64,000 nucleotides of DNA from an uncultured Paracoccaceae bacterium. Lineage in GTDB: Bacteria; Pseudomonadota; Alphaproteobacteria; Rhodobacterales; Rhodobacteraceae. The stretch lies in the NCBI GenBank assembly GCA_947498985.1, contig CANMMF010000004.1, positions 496,001-560,000 on the forward strand, in the 5' to 3' direction. The position numbers and the translations under genes are program-made. Below are positions 54,963 to 63,850 of this stretch, one piece after another; positions within the stretch are counted from its first letter, which is position 1; every line of letters begins with the position of its first letter. A model generated the notes under the pieces. It saw nothing but the letters and a program-made list of their open reading frames with translations, did not search any database and was not told the DNA's origin.

Positions 54963-55727
54963 TTTTATGGCATGCACGCCCTGCGCCACGGCGGACGCCC
55001 CGGCGCGGATCCAGTTGTGCTCCGAGGCCACGAAAAACACGCTGATCCCGTAATCTTTCGCCCAGTCCGCAGCTTTCTCGGCATCGGGCACAAAACTGAT
55101 ACAGGCGCAGCCTTCGGCGCGCGCGGCCGCGCCCACGCGTTTCATCGCGGCATCGAGCTCGGCCCCGCCGATGGCGGTCTGGCCGTAGCTCACCGACAGA
55201 TCCGCGGGGCCCACAAAGAGCCCGTCAATGCCGTCGGTTGCGGCAATCTCCTCGACCGCCTCCACCCCGGCAGGCTCCTCGATCTGGGCGATGACCACCG
55301 TCTCCGTGCGGCTTTGCTCCAGCACATCGGCCATCGGGCGCGTGGCATAGCCCGCCCAGCGGGTCGAGCCCGCATAGCCACGCCCGCCAACCCCGAACCG
55401 CCCGGCGCGCGCCACCTCACGGGCCTTTTCGGCGCTGTCCACATGCGGCACCACCACCCCCACCGCGCCGTAATCCAGCGCATGCAGGATCTCGCGCGGA
55501 CTGCCGTCGCCGACCCGGATCAGCACCGGAAAATCGCACGCCCGCGCCACCGCGCAGCAGGCATCGAGCGCGCCACGGTCAAACGGCGAATGCTCGGCAT
55601 CCAGGCAGACAAAATCGAGCCCCGAGGACACCAGCACCTCCAGAATCTGGACGTCCGGGGTCTTCATGAAGGTCCCCGCCAGCGGCGCGCCGCTCAACAT
55701 CCTGTCCCGAAATCCGGCAATCCGCAT
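54951..55727 (-). CDS. HpcH/HpaI-type aldolase
   Basis: This 258-residue class II aldolase of the 2,4-dihydroxyhept-2-ene-1,7-dioate aldolase family has signatures VCLDAEHSPFD, VRVGD-like LIRVGDGSPREI, VVVPHVDSAEKA, GGRGYAGSTRWAGY, IAQIEEPAGVEAVEEI and GLFVGPADLSVSYG, with metal ligands Glu and Asp in these. It cleaves or forms 2-oxo-hydroxy acids such as 4-hydroxy-2-oxo compounds. The substrate is uncertain. The last 12 bases overlap the end of the convergent hydrolase gene. Confidence 0.92.
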   Translation of the reverse strand: MRIAGFRDRMLSGAPLAGTFMKTPDVQILEVLVSSGLDFVCLDAEHSPFDRGALDACCAVARACDFPVLIRVGDGSPREILHALDYGAVGVVVPHVDSAEKAREVARAGRFGVGGRGYAGSTRWAGYATRPMADVLEQSRTETVVIAQIEEPAGVEAVEEIAATDGIDGLFVGPADLSVSYGQTAIGGAELDAAMKRVGAAARAEGCACISFVPDAEKAADWAKDYGISVFFVASEHNWIRAGASAVAQGVHAIKSGG

Positions 55728-55787
55728 GGTGTTCCTCCCGTTTGCGCCAAGGGAGCGTGCTTTGCGATCAAAGACAAGCCCCTGCTG

Positions 55788-55810
55788 CTTCTTCTCTTTC
55801 CAAATACGCC
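55788..55810 (+). repeat. Dispersed intergenic repeat, copy C (short)
   Basis: CTTCTTCTCTTTCCAAATAC matches the left half of copy D, with GG/CC changed, and lacks the G-run palindrome. It lies between the divergent aldolase and exonuclease genes. Confidence 0.5.
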
Positions 55811-55876
55811 GCGTGACGCGCGCCCCACGCGCGCCACCAGCCTTTTCGCGCCGCCCGCGCCGCCTATACTCCCCTC

Positions 55877-56905
55877 ATGGCAAATGTGCTCACCTTCCGC
55901 CCCGAAGGCATCTATTGCCCGGCGGGCGATTTCTATATCGACCCGTGGCGCCCTGTGGACCGCGCGCTGATCACCCACGGGCATTCCGACCACGCGCGGC
56001 CCGGCCATGCCCGGTACCTCGCGACCCACGCCGCCCTGCCGGTCATGCAGCACCGGCTGGGCGAGATCACCGCCGAGGGCATCGGCTTCGGCGAAACGCG
56101 CCGGATCGGCGCGGCGAGCGTGTCCTTCCACCCCGCAGGCCACCTGCCCGGCTCGGCACAGATCCGGGTCGAGGTCGGCGGCGAGGTCTGGGTGGTCTCG
56201 GGCGACTACAAGACCACGCCGGACGGGCTCTGCGAGCCGTTCGAGCCGGTGCGCTGCCATGCCTTCATCACCGAGTGCACCTTTGGTCTGCCGGTCTTCA
56301 AATGGCGCCCGCAAAACGAGGTCGCCGCCGAGGTCAACGCCTGGTGGGCGGCCAATGCCGCCGCCGGGCGCGTCTCGATCCTGGGCGCCTATGCGCTTGG
56401 CAAGGCGCAGCGCCTGCTGCACATGATCGACGCGGATATCGGCCCGATCCTGACCCATGGCGCGGTGGAGGCGACCAACGCCGTGCTGCGCCGCCAGGGC
56501 TACCCCTTGCCCGACACCCGGCACGTTGCGCCCGATCTCAACCCAAAGGACTATCCCGGCGCTTTGGTCATCGCGCCGCCCTCGGCGCTCGGCGCCAGCT
56601 GGGCGCGGCGGTTCGGGACGCGGTCCACCGGTTTTGCATCGGGCTGGATGCGGCTGCGCGGTGTCCGGCGCAGGCGCGCGGCGGATCGCGGTTTTGTGCT
56701 GTCGGACCACGCGGATTGGGAAGGTCTGCACCAGGCCATCAGGGCCACGGGCGCGGAAAAGATATTTGCCACACATGGTTACACGGAGATCTTCGCGCGG
56801 TGGCTGAACTCCGCAGGCTGGGATGCAGAGGTTGTGCCCACCGAGTTCGGCGGCGAAGAGGACGAGGTGGTGGACAGCCCCGGCGAACAGGCCCCGGCCT
56901 CATGA
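55877..56905 (+). CDS. Ligase-associated DNA exonuclease (metallo-beta-lactamase fold)
   Basis: This 342-residue protein has the metal-binding HGHSDHA at 34-40, with PAGHLPGSAQ, VSGDYKT and LSDHADW as further ligands, as in the beta-CASP/mRNA-3'-end-processing nuclease clade. In bacteria this subgroup sits next to an ATP-dependent DNA ligase. Its stop overlaps the ligase start by four bases (ATGA). The pair is predicted to repair DNA ends. The physiological lesion is not known. Confidence 0.92.
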   Translation: MANVLTFRPEGIYCPAGDFYIDPWRPVDRALITHGHSDHARPGHARYLATHAALPVMQHRLGEITAEGIGFGETRRIGAASVSFHPAGHLPGSAQIRVEVGGEVWVVSGDYKTTPDGLCEPFEPVRCHAFITECTFGLPVFKWRPQNEVAAEVNAWWAANAAAGRVSILGAYALGKAQRLLHMIDADIGPILTHGAVEATNAVLRRQGYPLPDTRHVAPDLNPKDYPGALVIAPPSALGASWARRFGTRSTGFASGWMRLRGVRRRRAADRGFVLSDHADWEGLHQAIRATGAEKIFATHGYTEIFARWLNSAGWDAEVVPTEFGGEEDEVVDSPGEQAPAS

Positions 56906-58497
56906 AGGATTTCGCCGCGCTCTTCACCGCCATCGACCAGACCACCAGGACCACCGCCAAGACAAAAGCGCTGGCCGGGTTCTTTGCGGAGGCCGAAGAG
57001 GCCGACAAGCTCTGGACCATCGCGCTTTTTTCCGGACGGCGCCCGAAACGTGCGGTAACCACCACGCAGCTGCGCGAATGGGCCGCCGAAGAGGCCGGCG
57101 TGCCGCTCTGGCTGCTGGAGGAAAGCTATCCCATCGTCGGCGATCTGGCCGAGACCATCGCGCTGCTCCTGCCGCCTGCCACGCGCCACGACGACGCGCC
57201 GCTGTCTTACTGGATCAACGAGCTGCGCAGCCTTGCCGCGCTCGATATCGAGACCCGCAAGGCCCGCATCCTCGATGCCTGGGACCGGCTGGACGAGACC
57301 GAGCGCTTCTTGTTCAACAAGCTCATCACCGGCGGGTTTCGCATCGGTGTCAGCCAGAAGCTGATGACCCGCGCGCTGGCACAGGCCACCGGTCAGCAGG
57401 AGGCGGTGCTGGCGCATAAGCTCATGGGCGGCTGGGATCCCGCCGAAACAAGCTATCACGCGCTGATCGAGGCCGAGGATCCCGGTGCCGATGAAAGCCG
57501 CCCCTACCCGTTCTACCTCGCCTACCAGCTGGACGATCCGCCCGAGCGCCTTGGCGCGCCCGAGGATTGGCAGGCGGAGTGGAAATGGGACGGCATCCGT
57601 GGCCAGCTGATCCTGCGCGGTGGCAGCCATCATCTATGGTCGCGCGGCGAAGAGTTGATCACCGGGCGTTTTCCGGAATTGGCCCGCGCGGTGGATTTCC
57701 TGCCCCCGGGCACGGTGCTCGACGGCGAGATCGTGACCTGGGACGGCAGCCAGCCGATGTCCTTCTCGACGCTGCAGCCGCGGATCGGGCGCAAGACCGT
57801 GCCGAAAAAGCTGCTGAAAGAGGCGCCGGTGATCCTGCTGGCCTACGATCTGCTGGAAGCGGATGGCGCGGATCTGCGCGACGCGCCGCTGCGCGACCGG
57901 CGCGCGCGGCTCGACGCGCTGCTCGCCGGTCTGCCCCCCGACGCCCCGCTGCGCGCCTCTCCGCGCATCACCTTCGACGCGTGGCAAACGCTCGCCGACA
58001 CCCGCGCCGCTGCGCGCGACATGCGCGCCGAAGGGGTGATGCTGAAACGCCTCGACAGCCCCTATCTTTCGGGTCGCAAGAAAGGCGATTGGTGGAAATG
58101 GAAGCTCGATCCGCTGACTGTCGACGCGGTGATGATCTACGCCCAGCAAGGCCACGGGCGGCGCGCCAACCTCTTCACCGATTTCACCTTTGCGGTCTGG
58201 AACGGCAACGATCTCGTGCCCTTCACCAAGGCCTATTCCGGGCTCACGGATGCCGAGTTCACTCAGATCACGAGCTGGGTGCGCAAGAACACGCTGCAGC
58301 GGTTCGGGCCGGTACGTCAGGTGCGCCCCGAGCACGTGTTCGAGATCGCCTTCGAAGGCATTCATGCCAGCCCGCGCCACAAATCCGGCATCGCCTTGCG
58401 CTTTCCCCGCATGTCCCGCTGGCGGCAGGACAAACCGGTGCAGGAGGCAAACACGCTGGACCATCTGCAGCAGATGCTGGCCACATACGGCACGTGA
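56902..58497 (+). CDS. ATP-dependent DNA ligase
   Basis: This 531-residue ligase has an N-terminal DNA-binding domain (about 1-200), the adenylation motif EWKWDGIRGQ with Lys228, and later motifs (DGEIVTWDG, EGVMLKRLDSPYLSGRKKGDWWKWK) as in ATP ligases. A C-terminal OB-fold follows. It would seal nicks using ATP, alongside the NAD ligase used for replication. The full ligase-associated operon usually also has a helicase (Lhr-like) and a phosphoesterase. Neither follows here, since 58498-58765 is intergenic and pepF is next. Confidence 0.95.
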   Translation: MKDFAALFTAIDQTTRTTAKTKALAGFFAEAEEADKLWTIALFSGRRPKRAVTTTQLREWAAEEAGVPLWLLEESYPIVGDLAETIALLLPPATRHDDAPLSYWINELRSLAALDIETRKARILDAWDRLDETERFLFNKLITGGFRIGVSQKLMTRALAQATGQQEAVLAHKLMGGWDPAETSYHALIEAEDPGADESRPYPFYLAYQLDDPPERLGAPEDWQAEWKWDGIRGQLILRGGSHHLWSRGEELITGRFPELARAVDFLPPGTVLDGEIVTWDGSQPMSFSTLQPRIGRKTVPKKLLKEAPVILLAYDLLEADGADLRDAPLRDRRARLDALLAGLPPDAPLRASPRITFDAWQTLADTRAAARDMRAEGVMLKRLDSPYLSGRKKGDWWKWKLDPLTVDAVMIYAQQGHGRRANLFTDFTFAVWNGNDLVPFTKAYSGLTDAEFTQITSWVRKNTLQRFGPVRQVRPEHVFEIAFEGIHASPRHKSGIALRFPRMSRWRQDKPVQEANTLDHLQQMLATYGT

Positions 58498-58555
58498 GAG
58501 CCCACACCCGGTCCCGCGATCAGAGCCGCCCCGAAAACCCGCAACCCGGCCGCTG

Positions 58556-58605
58556 TTTCTTCTCTTTGGAAATACCGCCGGGGGGTCTCGGGGGCTGGCC
58601 CCCCG
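58556..58605 (+). repeat. Dispersed intergenic repeat, copy D, with neighbouring hairpins
   Basis: TTTCTTCTCTTTGG, AAATACCG and a G-run palindrome GGGGGCTGGCCCCCC form the fullest copy. A GCGCGCC/GGCGCGC inverted repeat follows just downstream, then a perfect 10-bp hairpin at 58633-58655. The three stems lie directly after the ligase gene and may end its transcript. Confidence 0.7.
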
Positions 58606-58765
58606 GTTTCGCGCGCCAACGGCGCGCGCGGATCGGATCGCCAAGGGCGATCCGACACCGGAAACGGCCACGCGCCACGGCGATCAACCGGATCACTCCA
58701 CCATTTTCCCTTGAGAGTGCCCGCCCCGCGGCTTACCTCAGGACGCAACAGCCAAGGAGCCCCCC

Positions 58766-60580
58766 ATGACCTTCCGCCCTGTCTTCGACGCCAACGCTGC
58801 ATCCGGCACCCGCGATCTGGGCGATCTGCCCGAATGGGACCTCAGCGATCTCTATACCGCCCCCGACGCGGCGGAGCTCAAACGCGATCTCGACTGGCTC
58901 GAGGAGGCTTGCAGAGGCTTTGCCGCCGATTACGAAGGCAAGCTGGGCGATCTCGATGCCGCGGGCTTTCTCGAGGCCGTGCACCGGCACGAGAAGATCG
59001 AAGGCATCGCCGGGCGCATCATGTCCTTTGCCGGGCTGCGCTATTATCAGCAGACCACCGATGCCGAGCGCGCCAAGTTCCTGTCGGATTGTCAGGAAAA
59101 GATCACCAATTACACCACGCCGCTGGTCTTCTTCACGCTGGAGCTCAACCGGCTGGAGGACGACGTGATCGACGGACTTTTTGCCGCCGACGCCGACCTG
59201 GCCCGCTACAGGCCCGCCTTTGACCGCATCCGCGCGATGAAGCCCTATCAGCTCTCGGACGAGCTGGAGAAATTCCTGCACGATCTGGGAGTTGTGGGCG
59301 ACGCGTGGGAGCGGCTGTTCGACGAGACCATCGCCGGGCTGGAATTCGAGGTCGATGGCGAGGCGCTCAACATCGAGGGCACGCTCAACCTGCTGACCGA
59401 GCAGGAGCGCGGCAAGCGAGAGGCGGCGGCGCGCGAGCTGGTGCGGGTCTTTCAGGCCAATATCCGGACATTTGCGCGGGTGCACAACACGCAGGCCAAG
59501 GAAAAGGAGATCCTCGATCGCTGGCGCGGCATGCCCAGCCCGCAGACCGGCCGGCACCTCTCCAACGATGTGGAGCCGGAGGTGGTCGAGGCGCTGCGCA
59601 ACGCCGTGGTTGCCGCCTATCCGCGCCTCAGCCACCGGTATTACGAGCTGAAGCGCAAATGGCTCGGGCTGGAGCGCATGCAGGTCTGGGACCGCAACGC
59701 ACCGCTGCAGATGGAGACCACCCGCGTTGTCGACTGGACCGAAGCGCGCGAGACCGTGATGCGCGCCTATGAGGGCTTCGATCCGCGCATGTCCGAGATC
59801 GCCACCCCGTTTTTCGAACGCGGCTGGATCGATGCCGGTGTGAAGCCCGGCAAGGCGCCCGGCGCCTTCGCGCATCCCACCGTGACCGATGTGCACCCCT
59901 ACATCATGCTGAATTACCTGGGAAAACCGCGCGACGTCATGACCCTGGCGCATGAGCTGGGCCACGGCGTGCACCAGGTCCTGGCTGCGGGCCAGGGCGA
60001 GATGCTGTCCTCCACCCCGCTGACGCTGGCCGAAACCGCAAGCGTCTTTGGCGAGATGCTGACCTTCCGCCGCATGCTCGACAATGCGACCGACCCGGCA
60101 GAGCGCAAGATCCTGCTCGCCGGCAAGGTCGAGGACATGATCAACACCGTGGTGCGCCAGATCGCGTTTTACGATTTCGAGTGCAAGCTGCATGACGCCC
60201 GCCGCGGCGGAGAGCTGACGCCGGATGATATCAACGCGCTCTGGATGTCGGTCCAGGCCGAAAGCCTCGGGCCTGCGTTCGACTTCATGGAGGGCTACGA
60301 GACTTTCTGGGCCTATATCCCGCATTTTGTGCATTCGCCCTTCTACGTCTACGCCTATGCGTTTGGCGACGGGCTGGTGAACGCGCTTTATGCCGCCTAT
60401 CAGGACGCGCCCGATGGCTTTCAGGACAAGTATTTCGACATGCTGAAGGCCGGCGGCTCCAAACACCATTCCGCCCTGCTTGCGCCGTTTGGCCTCGACG
60501 CGTCGGACCCGGCGTTCTGGGACAAGGGGCTGAGCATGATCGAAGGCTTCATCGAAGAGCTGGAGGCCATGGAAGCCTGA
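58766..60580 (+). CDS. pepF: Oligoendopeptidase F (M3 family)
   Basis: This 604-residue zinc metallopeptidase has the HELGH motif in LAHELGHGVHQ near residue 395 and the downstream glutamate region LAETASVFGEM. It degrades cytoplasmic oligopeptides. Length and motif order suit PepF. AAGGAG lies before the ATG. It appears to be a single-gene unit. Confidence 0.95.
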   Translation: MTFRPVFDANAASGTRDLGDLPEWDLSDLYTAPDAAELKRDLDWLEEACRGFAADYEGKLGDLDAAGFLEAVHRHEKIEGIAGRIMSFAGLRYYQQTTDAERAKFLSDCQEKITNYTTPLVFFTLELNRLEDDVIDGLFAADADLARYRPAFDRIRAMKPYQLSDELEKFLHDLGVVGDAWERLFDETIAGLEFEVDGEALNIEGTLNLLTEQERGKREAAARELVRVFQANIRTFARVHNTQAKEKEILDRWRGMPSPQTGRHLSNDVEPEVVEALRNAVVAAYPRLSHRYYELKRKWLGLERMQVWDRNAPLQMETTRVVDWTEARETVMRAYEGFDPRMSEIATPFFERGWIDAGVKPGKAPGAFAHPTVTDVHPYIMLNYLGKPRDVMTLAHELGHGVHQVLAAGQGEMLSSTPLTLAETASVFGEMLTFRRMLDNATDPAERKILLAGKVEDMINTVVRQIAFYDFECKLHDARRGGELTPDDINALWMSVQAESLGPAFDFMEGYETFWAYIPHFVHSPFYVYAYAFGDGLVNALYAAYQDAPDGFQDKYFDMLKAGGSKHHSALLAPFGLDASDPAFWDKGLSMIEGFIEELEAMEA

Positions 60581-61207
60581 GCGCTGGTCTGCGCAGCCGG
60601 GAAAAGTCCCTTGGACCTTTCAAGCAGCAAACGGGCGGGGACCTCCGACGGACAAGCGAGCGAACACCTCACATGGCGTTCCGGCATGCCACGATCCATG
60701 TGATATGCCGAAGCCTCACGCGGCTGGAACGACGGTTGTGCTCAGAGAGCGGTTTCGACGGGGTGGTGTCGGGAATGCGGACTCTGCCGACATGAGACAC
60801 CAGACCTTCGCTGACGCAGCATCCTCTCGCAGACACGGCATTCTAATCGCCATATTGCAACGAATTTCGCCCGGCCGGCCGTTCACAGGAGAATAAATCG
60901 CCCGATCCACGACCGATCTTACGCCGCCCAGTGATCCGGCGTCTTACGCGCGGACAAAAAGGCCATAATCGCTGGCAATCCGGGGCCGGTTTTTTGCGCC
61001 AAACAACGTCAGCGAACAACGCCTCGGGCAAGACGTGGACTGTCGCTGCGAATGTGATTGCTCCCCTTTGAGGAGACCGAAGCGGACATTTACGTCAGTG
61101 GGCCTGGACGCAACACCGCAAAAGCAGCCAGGCCACGGTTGCGATGTCTGTTGCACTTGTTCCAGTCGTCCCTGTTGAACCTCTGCGTACGGGATTGCCG
61201 TGCACCT
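60581..61207. other. Intergenic region after pepF
   Basis: This 627-base gap has no gene I can support. A minus-strand frame near 60944-61156 has text like the tiny frames seen in eroded regions of Rhodobacteraceae genomes, without a ribosome site. It may be a remnant, but nothing can be named. Confidence 0.4.
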
Positions 61208-61879
61208 TCAGGCCTCAGGCGGCGCCGTGGTATGTAGACCTACAAGCCGCGCCAGCAGAATGACCGTGTAGAGCACACCAACGATCGCCTCTGCGATGGC
61301 TGTGGCCTGTGCGAGCGGGCGTCGCGGCAGGATATCGCCATAGCCAGCCGAGGTGAGGGTCACGTAGCTGAAGTAAAGGTGCTGCTGCCAGGACGTGACC
61401 GGCCCGTCCGGCCCGACGAAGGACCCCGGTTGCAGCCATTCCACTGTCGCGAAGACCGCGGCAAAACCCGAGCCGATCACCAAATAGAGCGCCGTGGCGG
61501 CCAGAATGGTTTCGGTCCGCACGGTGCCGGTGCCGAACGTGTATCGAGCCAACACGATCAGGATCACGGCGTGATAGACGATCGAGGTCAGAAACACCGC
61601 AGGCGCGCGGCTGGCCCCATCGCCGCCCCCGGCCCAGACAGCGGCCACGAACACGGCCAGCCCCGTAGCCAGTGCCGCGAGGTGCAGCCGGTGGTCGTTG
61701 CTCAGCATCCATGTCGCCACCACGAACATGGAGCCGTAGAAGGCATAGAATGCTATCGTGCCGGCCATGCCCATCGACGCGATGGGAAAGATCAGGTTGT
61801 GGATCACGATGGCGGCGATCAGCCCGCCTGTCTTGGCGACCTCGGAGAGACCCTGCGCAGCTGTAACGCTTTGGGTCAC
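61208..61879 (-). CDS. Potassium-channel-like membrane protein (ion-channel family)
   Basis: This 223-residue protein has about six hydrophobic segments, and near the end the K+ selectivity filter TLTSAGYGDILP (TxGYGD-type) between two helices. This is the Ion_trans_2 pore pattern. No RCK domain follows. Its start overlaps the LtrA-like gene stop by four bases (ATGA), so they form an operon. Ion specificity for K+ is inferred from the GYGD filter. Confidence 0.86.
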   Translation of the reverse strand: MTQSVTAAQGLSEVAKTGGLIAAIVIHNLIFPIASMGMAGTIAFYAFYGSMFVVATWMLSNDHRLHLAALATGLAVFVAAVWAGGGDGASRAPAVFLTSIVYHAVILIVLARYTFGTGTVRTETILAATALYLVIGSGFAAVFATVEWLQPGSFVGPDGPVTSWQQHLYFSYVTLTSAGYGDILPRRPLAQATAIAEAIVGVLYTVILLARLVGLHTTAPPEA

Positions 61880-63072
61880 GCTGAAGGCTCCACGCCGCGG
61901 GGCTTGTCGGGATTGATCAGCGCCACGGGAAACATCACGAACAGCATTCCGAGTCCGAGCGCGATGCCGCCCGCATCGGCGCTATGCAATGTCCAGCCGA
62001 CGACGGGCATGGCCACGAAGGGGATCGCGTAGGTCCAGGGCACGTTGCGCCCGATGGTCAGGCGGTAGAGCACGTTGCCAGCCATGAAGATCATCGGCCC
62101 GGCACAGGCGATCACAATAGAGGGCAGATAAATCGCATCCGTCGGGTGCGCCACAATCACTTCGATCGCCACGGCCACGACGATCGCCCCGCAAACCATG
62201 ATGCCATGGGCATAGGCGAGCCCCGCGCGCCCGAGCTTTGCCTGATCTTCCGCGGAGTGAAACGCGTCCTCACCCGCTTCTCCGGAATGCACGAAGTAGA
62301 GCCACCACATCGAAACCAGGAGCGCAAAGCCAACGGCCGCCGTCAGGAAAAGCGGCCCGGTCAGATCGGCGCCCACCATCGTGCCGCCCAACAAGAGCAC
62401 GCTTTCTCCCAGGGCAATAATGAAGATCAGCTGGTTACGCTCCAGAAGGTGCAGCCCTTTAAGCGTCCAGGTCTCCATCGGCGTGCGTCCGTGTCCCGGC
62501 ACGAAGAATCCGGCATAGGGTCCGGCGTAGTCGATCAACACCGCGATGATCCAAAGCGGCAGGCGCAGTGGTTCGATCAGGGCCCCGCCAATCCAGAACA
62601 CGCCCGAGAAGGCCGACCACATTCCGAGCTGCCAGTAATTCTGACCCATCTGCGTGTCGCGCATGACCCGCGCCATGTAGAAGGCGCGGATCAGCGCCAT
62701 CGCCACATAGGCGAACGCGAAAAGCCAGGCGCGGTACCCGAACGCGTAGTGGATCGCGACCGCCATCATCAATGCGCAGCCCATTAGCACCAGTGTGAGA
62801 ACGCGCCCCTGCAACTTGTCAGGATCAATCCAGTTGGCCGACCAGGCGGTGTAGTTCCAGGCCCACCAGATACCGGCAAAGAGGACTGCGCACTCCAGCG
62901 CGCCCCGCCAGGTTTGGTGTTCCAGGAGGTAATGCGAGAGTTGAATGATCGAAAAAACATAGACCAGATCGAAAAACAGCTCGACCGTCGTGACCTTGAG
63001 ATGCGGACCGCCAGAGCGGTCACGGAGCGCGGCGGCTGGCGCGAAACTGGGGCGTGGCGAAGTCTGGGGCAT
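61876..63072 (-). CDS. Low temperature requirement A-like (LtrA) membrane protein
   Basis: This 398-residue protein has about ten hydrophobic segments and the LtrA opening VTTVELFFDLVYVFSIIQLSH near residue 28. ERNQLIFIIALGESVLLLGG near 216 is another family hallmark. LtrA function is poorly known, first linked to growth at low temperature in Listeria. The start is taken as ATG at 63072 with GGAG 11 bases upstream. GTG at 63084 would place the site too close. It is coupled to the downstream channel-like gene. Confidence 0.86.
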   Translation of the reverse strand: MPQTSPRPSFAPAAALRDRSGGPHLKVTTVELFFDLVYVFSIIQLSHYLLEHQTWRGALECAVLFAGIWWAWNYTAWSANWIDPDKLQGRVLTLVLMGCALMMAVAIHYAFGYRAWLFAFAYVAMALIRAFYMARVMRDTQMGQNYWQLGMWSAFSGVFWIGGALIEPLRLPLWIIAVLIDYAGPYAGFFVPGHGRTPMETWTLKGLHLLERNQLIFIIALGESVLLLGGTMVGADLTGPLFLTAAVGFALLVSMWWLYFVHSGEAGEDAFHSAEDQAKLGRAGLAYAHGIMVCGAIVVAVAIEVIVAHPTDAIYLPSIVIACAGPMIFMAGNVLYRLTIGRNVPWTYAIPFVAMPVVGWTLHSADAGGIALGLGMLFVMFPVALINPDKPRGVEPSA

Positions 63073-63545
63073 TATCACGGTCACTCCAAAATGGGATATC
63101 GCTTAAGCTGGCCGCCTGGAAAACGGGGCGGCGCGCGGCTGGTGCGGTTGGCAAACAGCACGCACATCCGGACGCCGAACTCTTCGGTCTGGACGGCACG
63201 GCAAACACCTGTCCGGCGGCTGTAACTTTGGGATCGCTTAGAACACGCGGCGGCGTTTGGGAATCTCGCAGGTCGAACATCACAATTCGGAAAATGCGAA
63301 CAAATGAGCGATCCGAATAGACCGGACAAACCCGGACTCGTCAGCGGCCACTGGAACGCCCGTCTTGCCCGTTGTCCAGGATCGTTCATTTCATCCGAAC
63401 AGTGATTTCGCAACTTGGCGGCAAGCCGGACCGCGCCCCGCGATGTATTGTAAATCTGCGCACAGGAATCGCCTCGGCTCTTCGACTTTTCCGGCCGACT
63501 GCCGATGCAAACGTCCGCACAGGTACAATCGAACAGGAGACGAAC
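63073..63545. other. Intergenic region upstream of LtrA-like gene and broken lipoprotein
   Basis: This 473-base stretch contains frames but no recognisable gene. Text between about 63250 and 63370 reads like pieces of tiny hypothetical proteins that recur in related genomes, so it may be a dispersed repeat. This rests on general familiarity, not a search. Confidence 0.35.
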
Positions 63546-63744
63546 ATGAAATTGTCATCGCTCGCCTTGGGCATAATTGTGCTGGTCGGACCGGATGCGT
63601 CGATGAGGGCCCGAACCCGAATTTGGCTCGTTTGAGCGCGCAACTGGAATACGCATCAACGACCCCGACGCCGCGCCCGGCATGGTGCAATGCTCCGATG
63701 GCCTGTTCTACGAAGACTGCAGAAACGCGCCTGCAGGCTTCTGA
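63546..63744 (+). pseudogene. Frameshifted small lipoprotein gene (probable)
   Basis: A good ribosome site (AGGAGA) precedes ATG 63546 and MKLSSLALGIIVLVG, a signal-peptide start. A lipobox-like TGCVDEGP lies in a second frame at about 63591-63614. The third frame then reads GPEPEFGSFERATGIRIND and, further on, MVQCSDGLFYEDCRNAPAGF before a stop at 63742. Joined, these would give a coherent small lipoprotein of about 65 residues, but the frame changes twice. Either the gene is broken or the sequence has errors here. The family is unknown. Confidence 0.5.
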
Positions 63745-63850
63745 CTGACATGTGCTGCTAAGGCCGTAGCGCGCGGGCTGCTTCACAGGAGCTTTCGCGC
63801 CGGCATCGCGGCTCCCAATCAGGCTTGTCCAAATCCAACAGGAAGCAGAC

